DNA from: JBEBVQ01 sp964527735
Lineage (GTDB): Bacteria; Bacteroidota; Bacteroidia; Chitinophagales; Chitinophagaceae
Assembly (NCBI GenBank): GCA_964527735.1
Contig: CAZGPG010000013.1
Span: 1-64,000, forward strand
DNA length: 64,000 bases
Direction: 5' to 3'
Shown here: positions 26,395 to 35,549 of the stretch, in pieces
How positions within the stretch are numbered: the first letter of the stretch is position 1
How the letters are laid out: every line of letters begins with the position of its first letter
Notes under the pieces: generated by a model
What the model saw: only the letters and a program-made list of their open reading frames with translations
Told to the model about the DNA's origin: nothing
Databases searched by the model: none
Made by a program: the position numbers and the translations under genes

Positions 26395-27105
26395 TCAGGA
26401 GACGAGTGTCCCCACTTTTTTACCACTCACCACAGAAAGCAGGTTGCCGGTAGTGTTCATATCAAATACGATAATCGGGAGGTTATTTTCCTGGCAGAGT
26501 GTGAATGCTGTCATGTCCATTACCTTCAGATCCTGGCTGATAACCTCACTGAATTGCAGTTTCTCGTAGCGCTTGGCGGATGGATCTTTCTCGGGATCTG
26601 CGTTATAAATGCCGTCTACCCGGGTTCCTTTCAGGATAACGTCTGCATTGATCTCAATAGCGCGGAGTGAGCCTGCGGTATCGGTAGTGAAATAAGGATT
26701 TCCGGTACCGGCCCCAAAGATCACCACCCGTCCTTTTTCGAGGTGGCGGATGGCCCGGCGACGGATGTAAGGTTCGGCAACCTGTTCCATTTTGATGGCG
26801 CTTTGCAGGCGTGTTTTGACCCCGGCTTTTTCCAGCGCTGCCTGCAATGCCATTCCGTTGATCACGGTAGCGAGCATGCCCATATAGTCACCCTGCGCCC
26901 GCTCTATACCGGTCTCGGCCTCGTTCATTCCGCGATAAATATTGCCGCCGCCGATCACGATTGCCACCTGTACGCCAAGATTTGTTACTTCTTTGATGTC
27001 GTTGGCATATTGCTCCAGCATCTGAGGTGAAAGACCGAAACTACGGTCGCCCATCAGGGATTCTCCGGAGAGCTTAAGCAGAATACGATTGTATTTGGGC
27101 AGCAT
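26395..27105 (-). CDS. pyrH: UMP kinase
   Basis: 236 residues. Phosphorylates UMP to UDP in pyrimidine nucleotide synthesis. Family features: NRILLKLSGESLMG at the N-terminus, AIVIGGGNIYRG, GADYMGMLATVING-like GDYMGMLATVINGMALQ, FGAGTGNPYFTTDTAG, and a C-terminal TG.LSVV. Belongs to the amino-acid kinase fold and is usually hexameric. It stands between the MITE-like element and gcvT. Confidence 0.96.
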   Translation of the reverse strand: MLPKYNRILLKLSGESLMGDRSFGLSPQMLEQYANDIKEVTNLGVQVAIVIGGGNIYRGMNEAETGIERAQGDYMGMLATVINGMALQAALEKAGVKTRLQSAIKMEQVAEPYIRRRAIRHLEKGRVVIFGAGTGNPYFTTDTAGSLRAIEINADVILKGTRVDGIYNADPEKDPSAKRYEKLQFSEVISQDLKVMDMTAFTLCQENNLPIIVFDMNTTGNLLSVVSGKKVGTLVS

Positions 27106-27170
27106 AGTTTAATTTGAAAATTTTAAAATGTGTTTATCAGAACATTTGCTGTTCCATTTATTTATTTATT

Positions 27171-28259
27171 TCAGGGTAAAAAAGGCATTTTTACGATCCT
27201 GGCCTTTACCGGCTTGTCTCTTATTACGATAAATATTTCGCTGCCTTCTGCGGCATGTTCTTTCGATACATAAGCCATCCCGATCGCCTTGCCCAGGCTG
27301 GGGGATTGTGTGCCGCTGGTAATATGCCCGATCTCATTGCCGCCGGCGTCCTGTATTTTATAGCCGTGACGGGGAATGCCTTTATCGATCAATTCCAGGC
27401 CCACCAGCTTACGTTTTACTCCTTCGGCTTTTTGCTGTTCAAAGATATGTTTGGCCGTAAAATCTTTGGAGAACTTTGTGATCCAGCCCAGGCCTGCTTC
27501 CAGCGGGGAGGTGGTATCGTCTATATCATTGCCGTAGAGGCAGAATCCTTTTTCGAGACGCAGCGTATCGCGGGCTGCCAAACCGGCTGGTTTCAGGCCT
27601 TCGGGGCCACCGACACGGAACAATTCGTTCCATATCTTTTCTGCATTGCCGTCCTGGTCTTCAAAATAGATCTCCACTCCGCCGGAGCCGGTATAGCCGG
27701 TAGCACTGATGAGCACATTTTCCACACCGGCAAATGTGCCTTTTACGAAGGTGTAATATTTCAGGTTGGTAATGTCCGTATCTGTAAGCTGCTGCACATA
27801 CTGTATGGCTTTGGGACCCTGTACGGCCAGCAGCGCGGTCCTTTCGGAAATATTTTCCATTTCCACGCCTTCCGTATTGAAGGTGCTGATCCAGTTCCAG
27901 TCCTTTTCAATATTCGATGCATTCACTACCAGCAGGTAGGTTTTGTTTTCCTCGATGCAATAGACAAGCAAGTCATCCACGATACCGCCGTGATCATTGG
28001 GCAGGCAGGAATACTGGATTTTCCCTGCGGTAAGCTTTGAGGCATCGTTGCTGGTGACGCGCTGGATCAGATCGAGCGCTTTGTCGCCTTTCAGGAGGAA
28101 TTCTCCCATATGGCTGACGTCAAACACACCGGCATTGTTGCGTACGGTCTGGTGCTCTTCGTTGATGCTGGTGTAAACGATCGGCATGTTATATCCGGCA
28201 AACTCAGCCATTTTGGCGCCGAGGGCTAAATGGATCTGTGTAAAAGGCGTGTTTTTCAT
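27171..28259 (-). CDS. gcvT: glycine cleavage system aminomethyltransferase (T protein)
   Basis: 362 residues. Transfers the methylene group from the H-protein arm to tetrahydrofolate in glycine breakdown. Seen are the N-terminal MAEFAGYNMPIVY, VFDVSHMGEF, the RVTSND motif, GYTGSGGVEIYF, AARDTLRLEKG and TSGTQSPSLGKAIGMAYV. The length is normal. GcvP and GcvH are not adjacent, so the gene stands alone. Confidence 0.96.
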   Translation of the reverse strand: MKNTPFTQIHLALGAKMAEFAGYNMPIVYTSINEEHQTVRNNAGVFDVSHMGEFLLKGDKALDLIQRVTSNDASKLTAGKIQYSCLPNDHGGIVDDLLVYCIEENKTYLLVVNASNIEKDWNWISTFNTEGVEMENISERTALLAVQGPKAIQYVQQLTDTDITNLKYYTFVKGTFAGVENVLISATGYTGSGGVEIYFEDQDGNAEKIWNELFRVGGPEGLKPAGLAARDTLRLEKGFCLYGNDIDDTTSPLEAGLGWITKFSKDFTAKHIFEQQKAEGVKRKLVGLELIDKGIPRHGYKIQDAGGNEIGHITSGTQSPSLGKAIGMAYVSKEHAAEGSEIFIVIRDKPVKARIVKMPFLP

Positions 28260-28548
28260 TTATGTAGGTAAGTTGATTGCTGTCGGGATGGTATGTTTCG
28301 CGTTTCTTTGTCATCATCCATTACCGGACGATGGCACAATGGAAACGGGTATTCATTTTAAAAATGATAGAATATGAATCCGGCGGCAAAAATAAGCCGG
28401 TAAAGGCACTTTTTCAAATAATGGTTTGCCATACCGGCATCTATCTTAGACATTGCCGTTTATTTCCGCGATGTGGTTTGGTTGAAGCTACCATTCTGTG
28501 CCGGGGCCACATTGATATTAATTGCCAAACCCGTTGTCCTGGTCTACG

Positions 28549-30078
28549 CTATCTCTCTATTTTAAGCGAGCCATACCATTCGGCTGCCGTTTCATAATAA
28601 GGCTGTTCCTTAAGCATGCTTTCTGCCCAAATAACATAAAAGCTATATCGTTCCTGGAAGAATTCAGGAGTACCTTCCAGCATGGAAATGTGATGCGTCA
28701 ATATCTGCGTTATGTTCATTAATACATTCTTTTTTATCCTGGGGTCTTCAAAATTATGTTCCTTAAGCAGCAGATCTGCTATTTTCAATTCTGCAGATAA
28801 ATATGATTTGGCATCGGGTTGTTGTATATAATAGCGATGAGTAGATAATGCTACATAAGGCAGTACCTCATACACTTTACTTTCCAGTAAGCTGAACAGC
28901 CGGAATAAATAAAGCTCGTCATAAATTTCACGCCTTACCTCCCTGGACTTTTTATGGAACAGTTGTTTCCAAATAGCATCAGCCGCTTGCATATTGCCTA
29001 TGCCGGCGTATGCGTTCATCAGGTTGGCATAAATTACCTGCCGGGCCTCCAGCGGCATGCTTTTTTCATAAAACTTCAATTCTTCTTCTGCGGTTTTGAT
29101 GGCGGCTGTTAAGTGCTTTTTATCACCCATGTAATTATATATGACCAGGTGGTAACCATTTTTATAATAGAATATTTTAGTGCCAAATGTTGGCAGATGA
29201 TTTAGGTTCTGTTCATGGATATAACGGGAAGCCAATTCCAGGCCGTCCAGTCCTTCCCGGAATTTGCAAATTTGAATGCAGGCCGTGACATGCTCCAGGA
29301 CTCCGTCTATATAATCATTGGGTAATATGGCTTGTGTTTTGAGCTGGAGTAATGCTTTGCTGTATTGGTATGCTTCCAAATGGTTAAAAGTGATGCGATG
29401 ATATAGCGTATAGATAAAGTTAAAATAAAACTTTGCTTTTTGAGAAGCACAGTCCTCCGGGGATATCACCTCCATAGCTTTTAAAGTAGCTTCTTTCAGC
29501 TCTTGCCTGATGAAGCCATGCTGTCTTTTCATGTCTTTGGCTTTGCCGTAAATATTTTCAAGATGTACGATTTGCATCAGCTTCTGGAGTACTTCCTGTT
29601 CCTCTTCTGCTATGGCTTTAATACTTCTCGGCGGCTGATCCAATACAATATTGAGCTTCCGTTCCCATTCCAGCACTTGCAGTAACAACCGGAACTTTTC
29701 ATAAGCAATAGCATCATTATAGGCTTTCCTGAGCAGGTAGAGGCTTTGATCCGGCAGGTTAAGGCCATACAGTATCTCGATGTCCGAGAGATAGTTATGT
29801 ATCCTGATCTCCATAGACTGCTCCTGGTGGAACATCCTGAGGCTTTTCCGTACATTTTCAAATAACCGCTTTTTAACAGGAGTATAATTGCCGGTACCCT
29901 CTTTTTCAGAAATTTCAGAAATGTCGGTTTTAGAGCTGCATAAGGTTTGAAAAAGCTGAAGGTATAAGGGGTCGCTTTTTGATGCGGCAAAAGCGGATGA
30001 AAGTAGTGAAAAATGCCTCTTTTCCGCACCCGACATAGCTTGTACCAGCTTTTGCAGATCTTTTAATTTGTAGCCCAT
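28549..30078 (-). CDS. helical-repeat cytosolic protein, unknown
   Basis: 509 residues, no signal peptide or membrane helix, rich in charged amphipathic helices with TPR-like spacing (LLRKAYNDAIAYEKF, IYANLMNAYAGIGNMQAADAIW). It starts MGYKLKDLQKLVQAMSGAEKRHF. I recognise a layout common to Bacteroidota proteins found next to T9SS-exported SBBP proteins, but no function is known to me. It is divergent from such a gene at 30249 across 170 bases. The 289-base gap on its far side (28260-28548) holds nothing I can support. Confidence 0.7.
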   Translation of the reverse strand: MGYKLKDLQKLVQAMSGAEKRHFSLLSSAFAASKSDPLYLQLFQTLCSSKTDISEISEKEGTGNYTPVKKRLFENVRKSLRMFHQEQSMEIRIHNYLSDIEILYGLNLPDQSLYLLRKAYNDAIAYEKFRLLLQVLEWERKLNIVLDQPPRSIKAIAEEEQEVLQKLMQIVHLENIYGKAKDMKRQHGFIRQELKEATLKAMEVISPEDCASQKAKFYFNFIYTLYHRITFNHLEAYQYSKALLQLKTQAILPNDYIDGVLEHVTACIQICKFREGLDGLELASRYIHEQNLNHLPTFGTKIFYYKNGYHLVIYNYMGDKKHLTAAIKTAEEELKFYEKSMPLEARQVIYANLMNAYAGIGNMQAADAIWKQLFHKKSREVRREIYDELYLFRLFSLLESKVYEVLPYVALSTHRYYIQQPDAKSYLSAELKIADLLLKEHNFEDPRIKKNVLMNITQILTHHISMLEGTPEFFQERYSFYVIWAESMLKEQPYYETAAEWYGSLKIER

Positions 30079-30248
30079 GCCTTGTTTTTATTTCAGGATA
30101 TAAATATTTTGTAAAATAAAAAATAAAAATCAGAATAGTCTCTTTTAAGAGAAATCTGTTTTTGGGATCATTTACTATGTGCTTTCATTTGTGAATGAGC
30201 ATCGGGGTTTTTTTAAGCATCTATTATTAACCATTTAAATTTAAAAAA

Positions 30249-32438
30249 ATGAAAAATGAATTTTTATTTCCGAGAATATTAAGTATTTCAAATGTACTTG
30301 GTTCCAGACGTATGTTGGCTATTCTGATTCCTCTTTTATGTGTTATGGCAGGAAACGCATTTGCCCAGACAGTTGCATTTGAATGGGTCAAAGCTATAAG
30401 CGGCAGTGAAGATGATTATGGCCGCAACGTTGTTGCGGACCGTATGGGTAATGTATATATGGCCGGTTATTACAATTCCTCTGCACTGGACTTTAATCCC
30501 GGTGGAAGCGGAGGTGCGGTGACGAATGCAGGGGATGAAGATGTGTTTTTGGTTAAGTACGATGCGGGTGGTAATCTTCTCTGGGTTAAAAATATTGGGG
30601 GAGACACTACCGAGAATATCAATGGATTGGCTATAGACGAAAAAACGGGTAGCGTTATAATGACGGGCTCTTTTAACTTTAAATCCACCACATTAGACTT
30701 TAATCCCGGAGGAAGCGGAGGTACAGTGAGTAACGCAGGCGATGCCGATATATACGTGGCTAAGTATGATACAAGCGGTAATTTCCTTTGGGCCAAGTCT
30801 GTAGGCGGGAGCGGTAGCGATATTGGCTCCGGAGTAGCGGCAGACAGCGACGGTAATGTATTTGTGACAGGATATTACTCCTCGGCCAGCATGGACTTTA
30901 ATCCCGGAGGCGCGGGTGGGAGCGTTACTAACCTGGGATCGACTGATATTTTCTTAGTTAAATATGATTCGAGCGGTAATTTTCTCTGGTCTAAAAGCAT
31001 GGGAGGAATCAGAACGGATATGGGTAATGCAATAGCCGTTGACGGCATAGGTAATGTGTATATTACGGGACGTTATGGATTTGCGATCTCGCCCCCGGCT
31101 TCAGATTTTAATCCCGGAGGCGCCGGAGGAACGATTACTCCTGTAGGGAATATTGACGTCTATATCGCCAAGTATGATGCGGGCGGCAATTTTCGCTGGG
31201 TGAAAGGTATGGGCGGAAGCAATATGGAATATGCTCTGGGAATAACGGCGGACGCTATTGGTAATGTGTATTTTACAGGGTGGTATCAATCAAACTCGAT
31301 AGATTTTAATATAGGGGGTACCGGGGGATCGGTTACTAAACTGGGAACTAACAATAATGCGTTTTTAGCTGCATACGATTCAGCCGGTAATTTCCGCTGG
31401 GTCAACAATTTGGGCGGAAGCGGCGGTTATACCCAGGGTTTAGCGACTATCATGAGCGGCATGGGTAATGTGTATGTGACAGGATGGTCAACCGTACCGG
31501 TGCCGGATTTTGATCTCAGAGGAGGAAACCCCGCAGGAGCGCTCCAGAGGGGTGGGACTTCAACATCAAATACCGCCGCATTCCTGGCAGAATATGATAC
31601 AAGCGGTAATTTCCTCTCGCTTAAAGGTGTTGCAGGTACCACGGGAAGTGGTGTTACCGCTTTGACTCCCGGAGCTCAAGGTTACGGCGCAGCCTGCGAC
31701 GGATTGGGTAACGTATATATGACAGGATGGTTTCGGTCGGGCGCAGCAGAATTTAACCTGGGCGGTACCGGAGGCTCGCTTACTTCAGTTAATGAGGACG
31801 GCTTTCTTGTGAAATACGCATGCAATGATACGAGCTCCTCTTATATTGCCGACTCAACATGTGCGGCAAGCTACACCCTGAATGGCAGCGTATATACTGC
31901 CAGCGGTACCTATGTACAGCATTTCCCCAATGCTGTGGGCTGTGACAGCGTGGTTACGCTTGATTTGATATTAACCCCCATTGCCAAGCCGCTTATTGAT
32001 GTAAATCAATTGTTATTAAGCGCAATCGGTACCTATGCTACATACCAATGGATCAAAAATGACACCCTTATTCCCGGAGCTACGGCAAATACTTATACCG
32101 TTACTTCAAACGGGAACTACCGGCTGGCCGTTACCAATGATAAGGGCTGCACGGATACTTCGGACGTATATTCCGTGACCAACGTAGCCGTAAATGATAT
32201 CCACGCCGTGATCAACCAGATCCGGATCTATCCGAATCCTGCCGAAGCCGTGGTGTATATTAATTCGCCTGTAAAGGTAAATATACATATTACTGATATG
32301 GCCGGCAGATTAATCAAGACCGAAGACGCCGCTGTTTCCATTCCCATTGCTGAATTGGCCCCGGGCGCTTACCTGCTGAACATAATAAGCGAAGAAGGAG
32401 CAGTGTTTAAAACGGAAAAACTGATTAAGCTGAAATAA
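30249..32438 (+). CDS. secreted SBBP-type propeller protein with T9SS sorting domain
   Basis: 729 residues. A signal peptide (cut near AFAQ) is followed by seven repeats of about 60 residues with the pattern GNVY.(T/A)G....DFNPGG.GG...N.G..D.F..KYD..GNF.W.K, characteristic of SBBP-like propellers. Then comes a SYTLNGSVY/AVGCDSVVTLDL module shared with the protein at 1370, and a type A T9SS domain (IRIYPNPAEAVVYI, ending KTEKLIKLK). It would be exported and surface-anchored. Ligand unknown. Confidence 0.87.
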   Translation: MKNEFLFPRILSISNVLGSRRMLAILIPLLCVMAGNAFAQTVAFEWVKAISGSEDDYGRNVVADRMGNVYMAGYYNSSALDFNPGGSGGAVTNAGDEDVFLVKYDAGGNLLWVKNIGGDTTENINGLAIDEKTGSVIMTGSFNFKSTTLDFNPGGSGGTVSNAGDADIYVAKYDTSGNFLWAKSVGGSGSDIGSGVAADSDGNVFVTGYYSSASMDFNPGGAGGSVTNLGSTDIFLVKYDSSGNFLWSKSMGGIRTDMGNAIAVDGIGNVYITGRYGFAISPPASDFNPGGAGGTITPVGNIDVYIAKYDAGGNFRWVKGMGGSNMEYALGITADAIGNVYFTGWYQSNSIDFNIGGTGGSVTKLGTNNNAFLAAYDSAGNFRWVNNLGGSGGYTQGLATIMSGMGNVYVTGWSTVPVPDFDLRGGNPAGALQRGGTSTSNTAAFLAEYDTSGNFLSLKGVAGTTGSGVTALTPGAQGYGAACDGLGNVYMTGWFRSGAAEFNLGGTGGSLTSVNEDGFLVKYACNDTSSSYIADSTCAASYTLNGSVYTASGTYVQHFPNAVGCDSVVTLDLILTPIAKPLIDVNQLLLSAIGTYATYQWIKNDTLIPGATANTYTVTSNGNYRLAVTNDKGCTDTSDVYSVTNVAVNDIHAVINQIRIYPNPAEAVVYINSPVKVNIHITDMAGRLIKTEDAAVSIPIAELAPGAYLLNIISEEGAVFKTEKLIKLK

Positions 32439-32454
32439 AGGTTACCCGGTATGT

Positions 32455-32490
32455 TTATGTAAAGACGTGAGCAATCGCGTCTTTACATAA
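32455..32490. repeat. imperfect 36-nt palindrome (TAAAGACG type)
   Basis: TTATGTAAAGACG and its complement CGTCTTTACATAA flank a short GA-rich core. It is a divergent copy of the TAGAGACG elements at 6048 and 48188 and lies 16 bases after the upstream stop codon, so it may act as a terminator. Confidence 0.65.
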
Positions 32491-32574
32491 CATATTGCGA
32501 GTGATTTCCAGGCCGGTTACATACGCCGGATGCCCATCCATTCTCTTTACCCCGGATCCATTACCCCTGATTAA

Positions 32575-35118
32575 ATGAAATGTAAAGTACTTTTTTTCTG
32601 CCTGCAATTATATTGTATGTTTTCTCTTGATGTGAAGGCGCAGGAGGGAAATGTATGGGCATTTGGCGATAAGGCAGGCGTGAATTTCAATACCAGTCCA
32701 CCCACCCCTATTCTTACGGCCATCAGTACGAGCGAAGGCTGTGCTTCTATCTGCGATGCCAGCGGGCAATTATTGTTCTATACCGATGGCACTTCTGCCT
32801 GGAATCGCAATCATAACCTTATGCCGAACGGGACTAATCTGACAGGTGCGGGTAATATTACTTCCAGCACCACTCAGGGAGCGTTGATTGTTCCAATGCC
32901 GGGAAATACCGGCAAATACTATATTTTCTCATTAGGAAACCGTGAAAATGCATTTTATTTCGGCCGGTTATATTACAGTGTGGTTGATATGTCTTTAAAT
33001 GCGGGACTTGGAGATGTAGCATCCAAAGGGAAGCTGATGGACAGTATGCTCACGGAGCATATGACCTGTGTTGCAGGAGATAACTGTAATATCTGGCTTT
33101 TGGTGATTTCCCGTTCCGATGCCAAATTTAAAGTTTACAATATTGATTTTACCGGTATCGCTTCCGTTCCCGTGGTTTCACCAAGAACTGCAGGGGGAGG
33201 AACGTCCAACGGGTTGGTAGGATGCATTGACATATCGCCCGACCGCAGTAAGATAGCTGTGGCGCAGGGCAACCTGGTGATGTACGATTTTGATGCGGTT
33301 TCGGGAACGGTAACGCAGCCAATGGTGCTGGATAACAGCGTTTCAAATCCCTATTATGGTGTTTGCTTTTCTCCCGGCAATACAAAATTATATGCCACCT
33401 CGGACGACCCGATCTGGCAATTTGATTTAAGCCTGCCGGGTGCGGCTGCTATCGCAGCTTCGAAAACCCTGCTTTCAAAAGGTTTTTGGCCTGCCATAAG
33501 GAGGGGGCCCGACGGGAAGGTTTATTGTGCCAGCACGGGTAGATATTTACATGTCGTTAACCGGCCTGATATTGCCGGTACGCCATGCCAGTTTGTCTAT
33601 CAGGGATTCCCCCTGCTTACCGCATCACAATCCCAGCTGGGGCTGCCAAACGCTACCATCGCGACCAGGAAGAAAGTTTACCGGTCCCGGACGGATACGG
33701 TTTTTTGCAAAAGCCAGCTTCTCTTAACGGCGACCGATGCTTCAGGAACGAATTATGTATGGGAAAACAACAACACCGGGCCAACGCGCATGATCAGTGG
33801 TTCGGGGACTTACTGGGTCCGCTACGAGGTAAGCTCGCCCTGTATGCTGGAAGAAGTCGTTGATACATTTAAGGTGTTTTTCGATTTCTCGGTCAATATG
33901 CGGTCTTCAGTTACAGCCGACTCTGGCTTATGCAGGGCAGACGTGACATCTATGACGGCTAATAATCACAACGGTTCGGATTATATCTGGGATAATGGCA
34001 GTGCCGGAAAAGAACGGCAGGTAAATCAAAGCGGAATTTATTGGGTCAGCTATGATATTGATTCCCTCTGTGAACACCATGTTGACAGCTTTATTATTTA
34101 TTACCCCGAGCCGGGTTATAAGGTATCCTTTAGTACGGATACATTAGTTTGCCAGGACGAGCAGATATCTTTCCGCAATACATCCGATGTGCTTTTCAGT
34201 ATGTTCAACTGGTCATTCGGAGATCAGCATATTTCTGTGCTTGAAAATCCTCAGCATGTATATAGTCGTCCTGGGAGCTATCGTGTAATGCTTGTCGGCC
34301 GGATCAATGATATCTGCTCCGATACGGCTTATCTGACGATAGACGTAGACGCGCCTTCGGTGAGTGATTTTACAGTTGAGCCGGACAGCATTTGTTCCGG
34401 GGAATCCGTTACTTTTTATCCGCAAGCCGGCAGTACCGTTACCGGTTTGCATTGGCAGTTTGGCGACGGCAAAGAAATGGCGACCGGTGCCGGCGAAAGC
34501 GCTATCCGTCATGTTTATGATACTTCCGGTACCATGCGGGTAATACTTACTACCCATTTCAGTGCTTGCCCGGATACTTCTTTCAGCCGCACAGTGCATG
34601 TGGATCCTTTGCCACAAGTATATCTGGGAGAAGATACTTCTATCTGTGTGGGTAGCGCTCCCGTTGTATTGGTTAACCTTACCCATAATGCACCGGGCGA
34701 TTATCATTATCTCTGGAATACCGGCGACAAAACCCGGCATTTAAATGTGGATCGTTACGGTGTTTACAGTCTGACCGTAAGTAGTGCAACCTCGGGTTGT
34801 GCTGCAACTGATAGTGTCAGAGTGGAAAAGGATTGTTTTATAGACATTCCGAATGGATTTACGCCTAATAATGACGGAGTGAATGATTATTTCTTTCCCG
34901 GTCAAAAACTGTCTGGCAGTGTAACCCGTTTCAGGATGCAGATCTTTAACCGGTGGGGGCAGGAGGTGTTTTCCACTACGGATATAAACGGCCGTGGCTG
35001 GGATGGAAAGCTCAATGGAAAAGATCAGCCGCAAGGGGTATATATCTATGTAATAGACGCGGTGATAAACGGAATCCGGAACGAACACCGTCAGGGAAAT
35101 CTGACATTGGTCCGATAG
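32575..35118 (+). CDS. secreted PKD-domain protein with type B T9SS (gliding-associated) C-terminus
   Basis: 847 residues. A signal peptide (ending VKAQ) is followed by a large N-terminal beta-propeller-like region (VWAFGDKAGVNFN...LIVPMPGNTGKYYIF, ISPDRSKIAVAQGN), then repeated Ig-like modules with YVWENNNT/YIWDNGS, and two PKD domains (WSFGDQHISVLENPQHVYS; WQFGDGKEM). The C-terminal gliding-motility type B sorting domain has NGFTPNNDGVNDYFFP, FNRWGQEVF and GRGWDGKLNGK. Such proteins are secreted by T9SS and act at the surface. Ligand unknown. Confidence 0.9.
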   Translation: MKCKVLFFCLQLYCMFSLDVKAQEGNVWAFGDKAGVNFNTSPPTPILTAISTSEGCASICDASGQLLFYTDGTSAWNRNHNLMPNGTNLTGAGNITSSTTQGALIVPMPGNTGKYYIFSLGNRENAFYFGRLYYSVVDMSLNAGLGDVASKGKLMDSMLTEHMTCVAGDNCNIWLLVISRSDAKFKVYNIDFTGIASVPVVSPRTAGGGTSNGLVGCIDISPDRSKIAVAQGNLVMYDFDAVSGTVTQPMVLDNSVSNPYYGVCFSPGNTKLYATSDDPIWQFDLSLPGAAAIAASKTLLSKGFWPAIRRGPDGKVYCASTGRYLHVVNRPDIAGTPCQFVYQGFPLLTASQSQLGLPNATIATRKKVYRSRTDTVFCKSQLLLTATDASGTNYVWENNNTGPTRMISGSGTYWVRYEVSSPCMLEEVVDTFKVFFDFSVNMRSSVTADSGLCRADVTSMTANNHNGSDYIWDNGSAGKERQVNQSGIYWVSYDIDSLCEHHVDSFIIYYPEPGYKVSFSTDTLVCQDEQISFRNTSDVLFSMFNWSFGDQHISVLENPQHVYSRPGSYRVMLVGRINDICSDTAYLTIDVDAPSVSDFTVEPDSICSGESVTFYPQAGSTVTGLHWQFGDGKEMATGAGESAIRHVYDTSGTMRVILTTHFSACPDTSFSRTVHVDPLPQVYLGEDTSICVGSAPVVLVNLTHNAPGDYHYLWNTGDKTRHLNVDRYGVYSLTVSSATSGCAATDSVRVEKDCFIDIPNGFTPNNDGVNDYFFPGQKLSGSVTRFRMQIFNRWGQEVFSTTDINGRGWDGKLNGKDQPQGVYIYVIDAVINGIRNEHRQGNLTLVR

Positions 35119-35306
35119 GTGAGAAACTATGGCTATCCCTGTTCATTGAAATGATGCCGGACTGCTGTCATCCCGAACGCCGCTGTGCTGTACAATGTCT
35201 TTGTACATCCGCTTTTACAGAGTTCCTGGCTGAACTATTTAAATAAGAAGTAGTTTCCGGTATTGTCCTTACTCTTAAATACTGTACCTATGTTCGACCC
35301 AAAAGA

Positions 35307-35342
35307 AAAAAGCCTCTAAGTTTTTCAACTTAAAGGCTTGAT
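35307..35342 (-). terminator. terminator of tRNA-Phe
   Basis: AAGCCT-TAAGTT and AACTTA-AGGCTT arms (one base unpaired each side) surround a TTTC loop; on the minus strand a T-run follows. It lies just after the 3' end of the tRNA. The stretch 35119-35306 to its left has no gene. Confidence 0.8.
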
Positions 35343-35350
35343 TTTCTGTG

Positions 35351-35423
35351 TGGTGTGGGCCGGGATCGAACCGGCGACACAAGGATTTTCAGTCCTTTGC
35401 TCTACCAACTGAGCTACCGCACC
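35351..35423 (-). tRNA. tRNA-Phe (anticodon GAA)
   Basis: 73 nt: acceptor GGTGCGG, D-arm TAGCTCAGTTGGTAGAGC, anticodon stem GGACT/AATCC region around GAA, and a T-arm with GCCGG TTCGATC CCGGC. The discriminator is A and CCA is not encoded. The acceptor has a C-A opposition at position 5-68 (GGTGCGG against CCACACC), unusual for a standard tRNA. Confidence 0.9.
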
Positions 35424-35440
35424 ATTCCCTTTTGGGACGG

Positions 35441-35471
35441 CAAAGATAATACTAATTGTCAATTCTCCAAA
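35441..35471 (-). promoter_or_regulatory. promoter of tRNA-Phe
   Basis: On the minus strand TTTG (35468-35471) is 19 bases upstream of an exact TATCTTTG -7 box (35441-35448), the full Bacteroidota promoter pattern. Confidence 0.75.
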
Positions 35472-35506
35472 AGCTAAATCACGTCCGGGAGTTCGCGGCA
35501 ATACTT

Positions 35507-35514
35507 TATTTTTG
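35507..35514 (+). promoter_or_regulatory. -7 box of the GNAT-like gene
   Basis: TATTTTTG matches TAnnTTTG exactly and lies 35 bases before the ATG at 35550. Confidence 0.55.
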
Positions 35515-35549
35515 ACCCAAACCCGATCAGGAAAACAGAATAAAGCTAC

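Noticed and set aside
35189..35207. Short TGTACAA/TTGTACA dyad downstream of the type B T9SS gene
   Set aside because: Only a 7-bp stem, no T-run and no second copy seen; may be chance.
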